This document shows, piece after piece, positions 1 through 10,002 of a stretch of 64,000 nt of DNA (positions within the stretch are counted from its first letter, which is position 1; every line of letters starts with the position of its first letter). Made by a program: the position numbers and the translations under genes. Source of the DNA: Azolla caroliniana (Eukaryota; Polypodiophyta); assembly GCA_043228905.1 (NCBI GenBank), contig JBHGNT010000034.1, positions 186,001 through 250,000 of the forward strand. Direction: 5' to 3'. The notes beneath the pieces are model-generated. The model was not told the DNA's origin and made no database searches. It saw nothing but the letters and a program-made list of their open reading frames with translations.

Positions 1-192
1 CATGCATTTATTCCATAAAAATGTCAGAATGAAGGCCCAAATTTTCCTATAGTTATAAATATTCCCATATTTATTTAAAACTCTCATGGGAAATTCCTTT
101 TGGTGCAAATATGAAGAGAAGAGCCCTCTCTTATCAATCTATGTATCTACTTTTTATAAATATAGTCTCTCTTTTTTTCTTTTTTATCGTAA

Positions 193-262
193 TTAGCTTA
201 CCCAAGTGGTAAGTTGTTACACTACAATTACTACGTCTTGGGTTCAAAACCAATTTTCTCAC
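193..262 (+). repeat. tRNA-related SINE-like fragment
   Basis: The stretch has a pol III A-box-like segment (AGCTTACCCAAGTGGTAAG) followed about 30 bases later by a B-box-like GGGTTCAAAAC. This spacing is that of a tRNA or tRNA-derived SINE head. It does not fold as a full tRNA with paired acceptor ends, so I call it a SINE remnant. The rest of bases 1-363 is AT-rich with no recognisable gene; a second B-box-like GGGGTTCAATCC lies near 323. Confidence 0.4.
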
Positions 263-363
263 CTCTCTTATGTTACTTCATACATATCTCTCAATTCACT
301 AGATACCACCCTAGAATTTAGGGGTTCAATCCACCACCTCCTGGCCATTAGGCAACCTTACTA

Positions 364-364
<1 letters not shown>

Positions 365-416
<52 letters not shown>
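365..416. repeat. (TC)n microsatellite
   Basis: An uninterrupted run of about 26 TC dinucleotides. An open frame starting at 364 is only the Ser-Leu reading of this run and is not a gene. Confidence 0.95.
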
Positions 417-419
<3 letters not shown>

Positions 420-589
420 GGCATCTCTTTCTCTTCATTTCCCATCCTTTTTCATGCATAATTGCTCTAAATTCCCCTTTGCTTGGTTAGCTACTTTTTC
501 GTTGATTTTTGACACCACTTTGCCACCAAAATTTCGATTTCCGACATTGGTTTGTTGCATATGGTATTCTATTATGAATATTGCGGAAT

Positions 590-1340
590 ATGAAGCCGGC
601 CACAACCGGTCAACACGTGCAAATGAGAGACGCAGAGATCAAGACAATCAGACACAAGAAAAGAAAGTATAGAGACACAAGATCTTTTCATGTGGAAAAC
701 CCTAAAAGGGAAAAACTATGGGAGTCCACAAACTCCGAGTAATTACTATAGTGGGAGGAATATACAACAAGAAACTCCAAGGCAACAACCTTGAGTTCGT
801 CTTCATCCACAGACGGCTACAAGAGTTACAACTCTCTTTCTCTCTCTCCTACACACTAGTTACACTCACTAATCCTACTACAACTCTCTCATAATGATTT
901 GCCCTAGATGTATTTATACTAATACATACTATGGACTATTTACAAATATAACGAGTTGTAGGCGCACCAAAACATATTTACAAATATGATCACTTTCAGA
1001 TACCTCTCCATATCCGACCAAATGTCTTCCAGCCAGTCCTGCTCCGGATCTGGTCTCTTGTCCAGGTCTCTCCTTCAAACCCATCTGATCCAGTTCTCGT
1101 TTTACACCAGGTTCTCATTCTTCAAACTCCAATCCAGCTCGTACTCTCTTCCCATCCAGAGGGACCTATTTCCTAATAAACCCCCCTTTCACTCTAGTAT
1201 GGGGTACTTTGTTAGTCTGACCCTTTGCCAACACGTGTTCAACTTCTCTACCAACAACACATTCGTTAGCATATCCGATCCGTTTTCCTCCGTGTGGATC
1301 TTTACCAGAGCAAAATCTTTTTCTTCTACCCTCTCCTTAA
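590..1340 (-). mobile_element. Copia retrotransposon remnant (3' coding end and probable 3' LTR)
   Basis: Read on the minus strand, 1340 down to about 1201 encodes the C-terminal tail of a Copia polyprotein, including the stretch VKIHTEENGSDMLTN, which matches the end of Copia RNase H (VHTDENGSDMLTK type). It is followed by a stop, a purine tract (GAAAGGGGGG) near 1180-1190 and then non-coding sequence down to about 590. That part contains a segment typical of plant Copia LTRs (GTTTTTCCC...GGGTTTTCCACATG near 690-720). The remnant is cut at 1340 by the younger Copia element. LTR limits are approximate. Confidence 0.6.
1336..1340. repeat. Target site duplication CTTAA, left copy
   Basis: The five bases before the left LTR equal the five bases after the right LTR (6858-6862). 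A 5-bp duplication is the normal footprint of a Copia integrase. Confidence 0.9.
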
Positions 1341-1641
1341 TGTTGTAGAGACAAGGCCGTCAATGCGGAAGATCTAGAAGCATTCGATTCTGGTTGAAAC
1401 CTGCGTATGACAGTTTCCAAGATCGTGCACAGAGAGAGAGAGAGAGAGACACACACACAAAAGAGTCTTTCTATTCAATAGAAACAATAATACAACCAAC
1501 CTTTCAAAAGAGGTTACAATGTCACTTTATATAGTGACCGACTTAGGGCAACTACCATTTATGCTAATTACACAAATGGCCCAAACTTAAGCTATACAAA
1601 GGGATAGTGTGAATACGTCCATTATACACTTGTATTCGACA
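1341..1641 (-). repeat. Copia 3' LTR
   Basis: A 301-bp copy of the sequence at 6555-6857, with TG...CA ends. It carries a (GA)n/(CA)n run near 1432-1460. It is adjacent to the polypurine tract at 1642. Confidence 0.93.
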
Positions 1642-1648
1642 CTCCCCC
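1642..1648 (-). other. Copia polypurine tract
   Basis: On the minus strand GGGGGAG directly abuts the 3' LTR, which is the expected plus-strand DNA primer position. Confidence 0.8.
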
Positions 1649-1834
1649 GTAATGGGCGTATACATGGGTTATCTAAGATTACAGGTATAAACCTATGTTC
1701 TCGGACATATCAGTTTTGTTCGAGTCGGCAGGGTCCGAAGGCAGAAGACCGGACTAGTCGGGTCGGAAGAGTTGAAGCCGATCATTAAGGAACTGATGTC
1801 GGTTGTCGGAAACCATCCTGCGCTGTGTCCGGCT

Positions 1835-4800
1835 CTAACCGGACTGGTTTGTCGTTACGCCCATCTGATGCCGAAGAGACCGAAAGCGGTCTGCCGAAAG
1901 ACACTTGGTCATTCCATCTGCGACATTGTCGGTTGTGGATATTTTCTCTAGACCGATTTTCCCTGAAATGACGCAGTCCCGAACGAAGTGATATCGAACG
2001 TCGATATGTTTGGAGGCGTTGTGGTGAACCGGATTTTTCGACAGGGCAACAGCACCTTGACTGTCGCTATAGACAACTGGGGCCGAGTCATGGTCGACTT
2101 GCGGAAACGTGTGCGCCAGCCGGCCGAGCCACAAAGCTTCTTTTGCAGCGTCGGACGCAGCTACATATTTTGCTTCGGTCGTTGAGGTCGCTGTGCACTC
2201 CTGAAGTTTCGACTTCCACGAAATTGCTCCATTGCCGAATTTGAAGCAGTATCCAGTTGTTGATTTCCGACTGTCTATACAGCCGGCGAAATCCGAGTCG
2301 GTGTAACCGACTACGCCTGAGGTTCGGTTCGGACCGAAAAGAATGTCGTGGTCTTTTGTGCCAGCCAGATATCTGAACACATGCTTGACTGCGTTCCAAT
2401 GCGATCGGCCAGGATTGTGCATAAATCTGCTAACGACTCCTACGGCATGAGAGATATCAGGCCGTGTCGCGACCATCAGGTACATAAGGGAGCCGACTGC
2501 CGGTGCATACGGTACCGACTTCATATCATCCCCCTCCGGGCCGGATGTCGGGCAGTCTCGCTGAGAGAGCCGAAGATTCATGGGGAGCGGGGTTGAAGCA
2601 GATTTGGCTGATTGCATGTTGAAGCGTTCCAAGACACGTCCGATATAGTCGGTCTGAGACAAAAAAAGATGTCTTTTATCGCGGTGCCGAATAATCTTCA
2701 TGCCAAGTATGTGTCGTGCCGGACCGAGGTCCTTCATGGCAAACTTCAACCGCAGTTGCCGAATGAGATCGGCAAGTTCGCCCGCGTGGCGTCCAGAAAT
2801 TAGCATGTCGTCCACGTAAATGATGAGGAAGATGGGTGATCCATCTTGAGCTGTGGTGGTAAAGAGACAATGGTCCTCATCGCTTTTTGAGAAGCCGATC
2901 GATTGGATGAAGTCATCGAACTTCTTGTACCATTGTCGCGGTGCCTGTTTGAGGCCGTATAGACTCTTCCTGAGCCGGCAGACTAGATGTTCTTGGCCAG
3001 TTGCCACGAAGCCTTTTGGCTGCTCCATATAAATTTCCTCTTCAAGATCACCATGGAGGAAGGTTGTTTTGACATCTAGCTGAATCAGCTCCAAGTTGTC
3101 GGCTGCCACTACGCCGAGTAGAAAATGAAGGGTTGTCATTTTCACCACTGGTGAAAAAATCTCGTCGAAGTCGACGCCATATTCTTGTCGGAAGCCCTTC
3201 GCAACTAATCTGGCCTTGTACTTTGGGGTGGTCGAATCAGACGTCTCTTTTAGTCGATAAACCCACTTGCAAGGAAGAGCACGTCGATTCTTAGGTAATT
3301 CGACCAGGTCCCAAGTCTTGTTTGCCCGAATGGAGTGCATTTCCGACTCCATCGCCAGATGCCAGGTGGCTGAATCGACAGATGTCGATGCTTCTTCGTA
3401 AGACGTCGGTTCGCCGGCGTCGGTGAAGAAAATTCCCGGAGAATACCTCTCCGGAGGTTGCGACAGTCTCTCGGATCGTCGAGGTATGATTGGACTGGTC
3501 GCATCGGGTATCGAGGTCGGATGGTCCGAAAGCGAATTATTCTGCTGTGCCGAGTCGGAGTTGTTCGAGTCGGTAGTGCAAGGTTCAGCTACCCGTGAAG
3601 CTGACCGTGTGTTAAGAGCGGGGCCTTCTTGAAGGGTCGGCACATCGGAAAATGTTACCCTTCGGACTTCGATCGGTGTTTTGACTGATGGATTCATAGC
3701 CGACTCGTTGAACACAACGTCCGAACTTCGAACGATTTGTCTGCGTTCGGGGTCCCAGAGTCGGTATCCCATTTCGCCGTCTGATCCATATCCAAGGAAA
3801 ATGCATTTCCTGGACCGAGGTGCAAGTTTTCGGCGATCATCTTTCGGAATGAGGGCGTACGCCTCGCATCCGAAGATCCTCAGCTTGTCGTAATTCGGCT
3901 TACTGCCGATCCATAGTTCCTGAGGAATTTGAAGTCCTAGAGGTCTGCTTGGCGACATATTGATTATGTGTACTGCCGTGAGTAGAGCCTCTGCCCAGAA
4001 GCCATCCGACAGTCCGGAGTGTTGGAGCATGGAAACTATCCGGTCTTGGATTGTCCGATTCATGCGTTCTGCAATCCCGTTTTGCTCCGGACTGTATGGT
4101 GCCGTAAATTCACGTCGGATGCCGCGTTGTCGGCAGAATTTGACGAATTCTTCTGATTTGAACTCTCCCCCATTGTAGGTCCGAAAGCATTTCAGTTTTC
4201 GGTCAGTTTGATTTTCTACCATAGCGAGCCAATCGGAGAAGATCGAGAAGACACGATCTTTGGTGCGAATTGGATAAGCCCACACCTTTCGAGTCGAATC
4301 GTCAATAAAACTGACGAAGTAAGAGGCACCGCCGAGAGACTGATGCGGCATTGGGCCACAGACGTCCGAGTGGACTAAATCGAGAGGTCTCGTTTCTCTT
4401 GGTGCTGATGTCGGGTGTGATGCGGCTGCTTGTTTGCCATACTGGCAATGTTCGCAGAATTGATGGTCCGAGAAGGAGAGTTTAGGGATGTATCCGGCTC
4501 TAGATAGATGCGTAATGCCGGCCTTGCTGAGGTGTCCTAATCTTCTGTGCCATAGTGATGACACAGGAATATCCACCAAAAACAGGTTACCCTCTCTGAG
4601 CGTAACATGTAACGGATACAGTGAGTGTATCTTGGGTCCTCTAGCAAGCAGGAGGTTCCCCCTGTGGAGTGTCCACCCTCCCGAAGAAAAACCGGCACGA
4701 ATGCCGTCTTCATCTAGTTGTCCGACTGAGATCAATGGCCTTGAGAGCTCGGGTACATGTCGGACATTGTGAAGTACAAGTGTAGAGCCACCTGCAAGAT

Positions 4801-5869
4801 TGAGCTCTACTGTGCCGATTCCAATGATGTCGCAGTGTTGCGAGTTGCCGACTCGAACTGAGTCGGAGTGACGGATCATATATTGCCGAAATTGGGATCG
4901 ATGAGGAGTCACGTGAAATGACGCGCCCGAATCTAAGAGCCATGTGCTCGATTCTTCAGTCGTGAGCAGAACTTCTGATCCGACTGGATTTTCGATTGAT
5001 AGTATATTCGGGTCGTTTGGTAGCACATCAGCTGAGAAGCTGACGTAATTGATCTCCTCATGCCGGCCACTCTTCTTGTCTGATTTCTGAGACTTGTCGT
5101 TCTTGTTCTTGAGTGCGCGGCAGTCGGCTTTGATGTGTCCGGGTTTCTTGCAATAGTTGCAGATTCGATTATCCCGTGACTGGCTCCGTCTTCGCTGATT
5201 GTTCGGCTGCCGTGAGGAATCTCTTCCTCGTATGTTCGATCGGTCTGTCGAACCTTGTACTACATAAGCGTCGTCTGTTGAGTCTTTGGCGAAAGACTTT
5301 CTCCGAGCTGCTTCTGTCAGGATTGCGCTCGTGACTTCGGAGTATTTAACAGCCGTGGTTGACGCATTGCACACGGTTGTGACGAAAGTTTCCCATGATG
5401 AGGGAAGGCTGCTCATGAGTATCATCGCTCTGAGTTCATCCTCGATTGCCGTCCCCTGAGATGAGATTTGGGAGCTTATGCTTTCGTACTCATTGAGATG
5501 TGCTTGAACCGAATCTGATTCTTTCATCCGCAAGTTGTAGAGGCGCCGGATCAGAAACATCTTTGTTGCAGCGACCTTCTTTTCGTAGGTGTCCGACAGT
5601 GTTTTCCACAGTTCGAATGTTGTCGTACACGATTGCACCGTAAAGTATACCGATTCCGATAGGTGCATCCGAATCGTGGCGCGGACGATTCTGTCCAGCT
5701 TCTGCCACTCAATTGGTTTGTATCCTTCTGGAGGTTCTTCATTTTCGATGGGATCGATTTGCCCCTTGACTATGAGATAGTCCTGCATCTGCTCCTTCCA
5801 GAAGTTGAAGTTCGATCCATCGAACTTTCGTAGACTCATTTCTGACGAGCCGGATGTTGATGCCATCAA
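1835..5869 (-). CDS. Copia gag-pol polyprotein
   Basis: One frame of 1344 codons with the Copia order protease, integrase, RT, RNase H. The N-terminal ~190 residues are a UBN2/DUF4219-type gag. A zinc knuckle (CNYCKKPGHIKADC) lies at about residues 237-250. The aspartic protease motif LLDSGAS is near 311-317. The pre-integrase HHCC segment is near 440-480. The integrase core begins at about 495, with Asp502 in HSDVCGP and Glu601 in PEQNGIAE. The middle catalytic position, normally in a TDNGGEF motif, reads TYNGGEF, so Asp is Tyr565 (codon TAC at 4177-4175). The spacing of 35 residues to Glu601 confirms the alignment. RT carries LDVKTTFLHGDL and YVDDM; RNase H carries YTDSDFAG and ends near residue 1340. 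The start at 5869 is the first Met of the frame; a second Met follows at once. No stop or frameshift was seen. Confidence 0.95.
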   Translation of the reverse strand: MMASTSGSSEMSLRKFDGSNFNFWKEQMQDYLIVKGQIDPIENEEPPEGYKPIEWQKLDRIVRATIRMHLSESVYFTVQSCTTTFELWKTLSDTYEKKVAATKMFLIRRLYNLRMKESDSVQAHLNEYESISSQISSQGTAIEDELRAMILMSSLPSSWETFVTTVCNASTTAVKYSEVTSAILTEAARRKSFAKDSTDDAYVVQGSTDRSNIRGRDSSRQPNNQRRRSQSRDNRICNYCKKPGHIKADCRALKNKNDKSQKSDKKSGRHEEINYVSFSADVLPNDPNILSIENPVGSEVLLTTEESSTWLLDSGASFHVTPHRSQFRQYMIRHSDSVRVGNSQHCDIIGIGTVELNLAGGSTLVLHNVRHVPELSRPLISVGQLDEDGIRAGFSSGGWTLHRGNLLLARGPKIHSLYPLHVTLREGNLFLVDIPVSSLWHRRLGHLSKAGITHLSRAGYIPKLSFSDHQFCEHCQYGKQAAASHPTSAPRETRPLDLVHSDVCGPMPHQSLGGASYFVSFIDDSTRKVWAYPIRTKDRVFSIFSDWLAMVENQTDRKLKCFRTYNGGEFKSEEFVKFCRQRGIRREFTAPYSPEQNGIAERMNRTIQDRIVSMLQHSGLSDGFWAEALLTAVHIINMSPSRPLGLQIPQELWIGSKPNYDKLRIFGCEAYALIPKDDRRKLAPRSRKCIFLGYGSDGEMGYRLWDPERRQIVRSSDVVFNESAMNPSVKTPIEVRRVTFSDVPTLQEGPALNTRSASRVAEPCTTDSNNSDSAQQNNSLSDHPTSIPDATSPIIPRRSERLSQPPERYSPGIFFTDAGEPTSYEEASTSVDSATWHLAMESEMHSIRANKTWDLVELPKNRRALPCKWVYRLKETSDSTTPKYKARLVAKGFRQEYGVDFDEIFSPVVKMTTLHFLLGVVAADNLELIQLDVKTTFLHGDLEEEIYMEQPKGFVATGQEHLVCRLRKSLYGLKQAPRQWYKKFDDFIQSIGFSKSDEDHCLFTTTAQDGSPIFLIIYVDDMLISGRHAGELADLIRQLRLKFAMKDLGPARHILGMKIIRHRDKRHLFLSQTDYIGRVLERFNMQSAKSASTPLPMNLRLSQRDCPTSGPEGDDMKSVPYAPAVGSLMYLMVATRPDISHAVGVVSRFMHNPGRSHWNAVKHVFRYLAGTKDHDILFGPNRTSGVVGYTDSDFAGCIDSRKSTTGYCFKFGNGAISWKSKLQECTATSTTEAKYVAASDAAKEALWLGRLAHTFPQVDHDSAPVVYSDSQGAVALSKNPVHHNASKHIDVRYHFVRDCVISGKIGLEKISTTDNVADGMTKCLSADRFRSLRHQMGVTTNQSG

Positions 5870-6540
5870 ATTTGGTTTCGGTTGACGAAGCTCGGTTCGG
5901 AGTTGACTACGAACCTTGTTGGAGTGCAGCCGGTTGGCTCACCCGATATCGTTCTAGTCGGATTTGAACCCGAGTCGGTTCGGCTTCGGATATATGTATT
6001 GTTGAACTTGCTCGAATTGACTCCGGTAACTTGAGGGACAGAACTGACTGGTCTTCCCGAATGTTGCCGAGTCGGAGTGAGCCCGGTTCGCTTCCGAATA
6101 TATATGCCAAATACCGATTATTGAAACCGATTGTCTGGACCGATTCTGCTTCGGGTGACTGCAGCGACGAGAGAGACGGATCCAACTGATCCTCCCGAAT
6201 GTCAATCAGCCAGATGAAGCACGAATTGGGGTTGTTGTCTTGAGACCGATCTGCACCGAGTGGTTACAATGAGCGGTGAGCAGCGTTTGATGACCTCTTC
6301 GGATGCCGTTTAACCGAGTGGAGCACGATCGTGTCAATGTTGCACAAGGGGATTTCACCTCGAGCGGTTACGATCACAAGGAACAGAGTACAACCGGCTG
6401 GCTTACTCCAAGCGAAGATGATCTAACGCGATGAGATGCAAGCCTCGTTTTTCTTCTTCTTCTCCCTTCTTCGAATGACGCAAGAAACCGAACGCTGTGC
6501 AGGCTGGGACGACGGCCGACAGCGGGTTGAGGAACGCTGT

Positions 6541-6552
6541 GCTCTGATACCA
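6541..6552 (-). other. Copia primer binding site (initiator tRNA-Met)
   Basis: Minus-strand TGGTATCAGAGC lies two bases inside the 5' LTR. This is the standard complement of the 3' end of plant initiator tRNA-Met. Confidence 0.93.
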
Positions 6553-6554
6553 AA

Positions 6555-6857
6555 TGTTGTAGAGACAAGGCCGTCAATGCGGAAGATCTAGAAGCATTCG
6601 ATTCTGGTTGAAACCTGCGTATGACAGTTTCCAAGATCGTGCACAGAGAGAGAGAGAGAGAGAGACACACACACAAAAGAGTCTTTCTATTCAATAGAAA
6701 CAATAATACAACCAACCTTTCAAAAGAGGTTACAATGTCACTTTATATAGTGACCGACTTAGGGCAACTACCATTTATGCTAATTACACAAATGGCCCAA
6801 ACTTAAGCTATACAAAGGGATAGTGTGAATACGTCCATTATACACTTGTATTCGACA
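6555..6857 (-). repeat. Copia 5' LTR
   Basis: A 303-bp LTR, near-identical to 1341-1641, starting TG and ending CA, followed by the CTTAA duplication at 6858-6862. Confidence 0.93.
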
Positions 6858-6862
6858 CTTAA

Positions 6863-7039
6863 GCCAATGGTATCTCCTCTATATGTGCTTAGTCCTTGAG
6901 TGGTAGGTGTTAACCGGTGGGACAAGTGGGACACTGTGTCAAACGAGCAAAGGGAGTCGAGCACTAATAGTCGAACAAAGGGAGCCGAGTATTAAGGAGA
7001 AACAGTTGTAAAGCGCCGAGCATAGAGGACCATATATAT
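6863..7039. other. Intergenic, no gene seen
   Basis: There is no open frame with recognisable content. A short internal repetition (CGAACAAAGGGAGCCGAG-type) occurs twice near 6938-6990. Confidence 0.5.
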
Positions 7040-7283
7040 ACTGAGTGTTAGAACAGGGGGGAAACTATTTTGGAACTATATTACCTCTTCTCAAGCCGAT
7101 GTAATTTGTGTTCAAGAACATAAACAAGTTGAATTCAATGGTCAAGTTGGTTCATTTGGAGGTTTTGACATATTCTATAAAGATCAAGGTACAACATTTG
7201 GAGTGCTTATCGTCATAAAACATGAGCTAAATCCTACGGTTGCCTATAATGATCAACGTGGGAGGTGGATGGTTGTGCAATGA

Positions 7284-7625
7284 ATGATAAATGGCGAGAC
7301 ATATGATTTTGTTGGAATATATGCCCCGAATGCCACAAGGGATAGAGCTTTACTTTGGCAAGACATTTGTGCTTATCCATGGCCACAACATGCATTTATA
7401 TGTGGAGATTTCAACAACTCTCCAAATGCAGGTGATAACACTAGTGGGCACTCACATATGTTGAGAGAGGAACAAGGTCAGTGGTGTAATATGCAAAGCT
7501 CATTGGATTGGGTTGATTTATGGAAAATGGCACACCCACATGTTCATGGGTTTACCTTTCATCACACCACCAACTCCTCATACTATGCAAGGCTTGATAG
7601 ATGGTATTTGTTGCATGCTAGTTAG
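7284..7625 (+). pseudogene. LINE endonuclease domain fragment
   Basis: This frame encodes the middle and C-terminal part of an APE endonuclease: VGIYAPN, then GDFNNSPNAGD, then the conserved ARLDRWYL near its end. The upstream half lies in the same element at 7070-7281, separated by a stop. It cannot make a full enzyme. Confidence 0.75.
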
Positions 7626-8309
7626 TATGAAAATTTCACATATACAATGCATATAGACCATGCTTTGTAGTTGTCAGATGATGTGGTTGTCTGTCTAGAC
7701 CTTCATTTTGGGAATCATTCCTATGAAGTGCATCTCCAAAGGAAGAGATTTATGCTCATTATCAACAACTACCTCAAGCATGATCTCTTCAAGAGGATGG
7801 TCTATGACATAATACATCCTCTTTAAGTAGAAGTCAACATAGATGTTGATATAGAGTGGGTACATTTTATACATAGATTACAAACAATAATACAAGAGTA
7901 TGGGAAGTGGTATGTTTGAAGACAGAGAGATTGCACTCAACAAGCCAAATTTACTTGTCAAGCCCTAACAGGGTTAGCACATAGAAGATCTTTGACTTTA
8001 CATGAAGAGGATGCATTGTGTATGGCCAAACACACATTGATGCTACGTGACAAAAATAAATTAGAAAAATGGCAAGTTAGGTCAAGACAGTTTCCATTGA
8101 AAGACAAAGGATGCTCTTCTAAATCCTTCTTCAAAAGGTTGCATCTTATACGCCAAAAGGAATTATCCATTAAATTCATCAAAATTGGTGATGGTTTGTG
8201 GACTACAAACTGACTTGACATAGCCAAGGAATGTGTAACTCACTTCTCGCACATCTTTGAGAACAATGTAGTTGTTATAGATGTAGTTAAATAGGACAAA
8301 GATACATTC

Positions 8310-9030
8310 TTGTCACTAGTTCAACCCACTATTTGTGTTGATAAAGCTATTGCTTTGGATGCAACATTCACAATGGAGGAGCTTTTGGAGTCTTGGAAGG
8401 GCCTCAGGAAAGGCAAAGCGTCTGGTTGGCATGGTATTATATTAGAGTTCATTGCAGAATTTTGGGATGTCCTTAAGGATTTAATCCTATCCATGGCAAA
8501 TAATGCTTGGCAACAATGGGATATGCCCGTCCCATGGTAAGAAGGTTTGGTCAAATTAATACCCAAAAAGAAACTGTGTGAATCTTTTTTGTATTGGCGA
8601 CCAATCACTCTCATGCCAATGATCTATAAACTTATTGCAAAGATAATTGATAATCGTATTAAGGACACTTTGTTGGGAGGCGTCCACGTAAACCAGTATG
8701 GATTCATTCCTCGAGGGCAGATTATAGATAATATTGCTAATGCCTATATTGGAATAGAGGATGCCAAATACACGAAACAAGATGTATTGCTCATGCAAAT
8801 TGACATTGAAAAGGCCTTTGACACCATCCAATGGGATTTTGTGGCAACCACAATGGTCAACCTAGGATTTGATCCGAAATGTCTCAAGTAATCTATTGGC
8901 TTTATGAGTCTAGCACATCTTCATGCAGTATCGAGGGTGAATCATGGAGCTTAGCCAAATCATTATGGCAAGGTTGTCCTGTAACTGCATTGTTGTATGC
9001 AATCACAACTCATCCACTACTATTGTACAT
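8310..9030 (+). pseudogene. LINE reverse transcriptase fragment
   Basis: Fingers and palm-entry motifs of a non-LTR RT are readable across three open pieces (8310-8540, 8547-8891, 8879-9030). They include WRPITLM, QYGFIPRGQIIDN and IEKAFDTIQW with the first catalytic Asp. The piece ends at LWQGCPVTALLYA, so the YxDD box is missing. Confidence 0.8.
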
Positions 9031-9376
9031 GGATCATCCAGTAGTATCAATTGGTCAACTTCACTGTTTGCAAATGCTCAGTGACCATTGCTTCTAGGCT
9101 AAGCTCTTTGGCCACGACCTGTGACAAAATAGACACAAGTAGTTGCTCATCCTTAATTCCTTGCATCGTTCTCCATAGAGACAACTTCATGTCATCTGTT
9201 GCTTCCTCAATGGTTAGGTTTGTCACGGACGAGTATAATAGAGTAGAATCTAGATGAGACTAAGAACTAGGAGAGAGAGAAAGAACAAGAGCTCGACTTA
9301 TGATTCTATAACTGACCTTAATTAGAATCAAGGTGCACCTGAGTATTTATGCAAGAAGGTAGAGATATGTATGCTA

Positions 9377-9490
9377 GCTAGGAATAGAGAATGCATGTAT
9401 GCAAGCTAGCAATAAAGAATGCATGTATGCAAGCTAGGAAAAGAGAATGCATGTAAGCAAGCTAGGAATAGAGAATGCATGCAAGCTAGG
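9377..9490. repeat. 28-bp tandem repeat, four copies
   Basis: Units starting GCTAGGAATAGAGAATGCAT occur at 9377, 9405, 9433 and 9461, with a partial fifth near 9485. They sit inside the probable LTR and may be a U3 repeat. Confidence 0.85.
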
Positions 9491-9540
9491 AACTTCCAAT
9501 GTTCAATCTACCATACATGAAGTTGGATTTTAATACAAGG

Positions 9541-9610
9541 ATGTAGCTTAGTTGGTAGGGTTGCCCAATGGAGACCAGGAGGTCTTGGTTCAATTCATAC
9601 CTTCCACCGT
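9541..9610 (+). repeat. tRNA-like SINE fragment
   Basis: GTAGCTTAGTTGGTAG resembles a pol III A box, and GGTTCAATTC about 45 bases later resembles a B box. A complete cloverleaf with paired acceptor ends is not evident, so a functional tRNA gene is unlikely. Confidence 0.4.
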
Positions 9611-9669
9611 GGTGTGGCATATGTCTATGGCATTATCCTCCCCCTTAGGCCGCCTCCGAAGATCCGTGA

Positions 9670-9860
9670 CCGGGTTCTATGGGTACAATTGATGAAAAGC
9701 TCGAATTGTCACGTGAGCATTTTGTAAATGTGTAACGGGTTTCCACGTGGCATCCGAAATGGGGTAACCTTTCCATAAGGCCAAATATTGAAGTCGTCGT
9801 CACCACAAGCGGGAGTCGAGGATCTTGTCAACCTCGTACTCCTCCCCTGTCGATAATTCC
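9670..9860 (-). pseudogene. Chromovirus chromodomain
   Basis: Minus-strand reading gives GEEYEVDKILDSRLW, a TGA stop, then RRLQYLALWKGYP and ATWKPV. This is the standard chromodomain sequence at the integrase C-terminus of chromoviruses, which guides integration to heterochromatin. A single TGA interrupts it at the position of an expected Arg (CGA to TGA). Confidence 0.85.
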
Positions 9861-10002
9861 ACGGGTGGCAGTGGAGGAGGTTGTCGTTACGGAATTCCAT
9901 AAGGATGGTATAAGGATGGTATAGTTCAAGGAGAGAGACATGGAAAACATTGTGAATCCTAAATGTTGGGGGTAGCGCTAACCGGAATGCAACTGGGTTG
10001 AT

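Larger units (their letters stand above)
1341..6857 (-). mobile_element. Young, nearly complete Ty1/Copia LTR retrotransposon
   Basis: All parts of a Copia element are visible: two LTRs of 301 and 303 bp starting TG and ending CA, a primer binding site, a polypurine tract, one uninterrupted gag-pol frame and a CTTAA target duplication. The LTRs appear to differ only by one dinucleotide in an internal GA run, so insertion is recent in evolutionary terms. The element is in minus orientation, so the 5' LTR is the right-hand one. Its leader between 5' LTR and gag (5870-6540) is about 670 bp. The target is an older Copia remnant. One point argues against current autonomy: the integrase lacks its second catalytic Asp. 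Confidence 0.95.
7040..9035 (+). mobile_element. Degenerate LINE (non-LTR retrotransposon)
   Basis: This is a decayed plus-strand LINE. From about 7070 to 7625 it encodes an APE-type endonuclease (VICVQEHKQ; DFVGIYAPN; FICGDFNNS; ARLDRW), interrupted by a TGA near 7281. The linker at 7680-8290 has several stops. RT follows from 8310 to about 9030: GKASGWHGI; LIPKKK...YWRPITLMPMIYKLIAKII; QYGFIPRGQIIDNI; IDIEKAFDTIQWDF; and LWQGCPVTALLYA. There are stops at about 8538 and 8889 and frame changes. Sequence after about 9035 is no longer LINE, so the copy is 3' truncated before the second catalytic Asp pair. No target duplication was found. Confidence 0.85.
9221..9632 (-). repeat. Probable chromovirus 3' LTR
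   Basis: The segment starts TGCCATAG just after the purine tract and ends CGTGACA on the minus strand, giving 412 bp with TG...CA ends. It contains a TATA-like CATAAATAC near 9340. No second copy is present, so the limits rest on ends and position only. Confidence 0.5.

Noticed and set aside
2348-2596. Many short frames on both strands inside the Copia gag-pol region
   Set aside because: They are overlapped by the single 1344-codon frame with full domain content and carry no motifs of their own.
9051-9257. Short frames at the edge of the chromovirus, on both strands
   Set aside because: The minus frame is open for about 60 codons but has no recognisable motif and no start or neighbours to support a gene.
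9541-9610. Functional tRNA gene
   Set aside because: A and B boxes are present but acceptor and anticodon stems do not pair properly. The same holds for the tRNA-like pieces at 193-262, 11430-11515 and 39115-39185.
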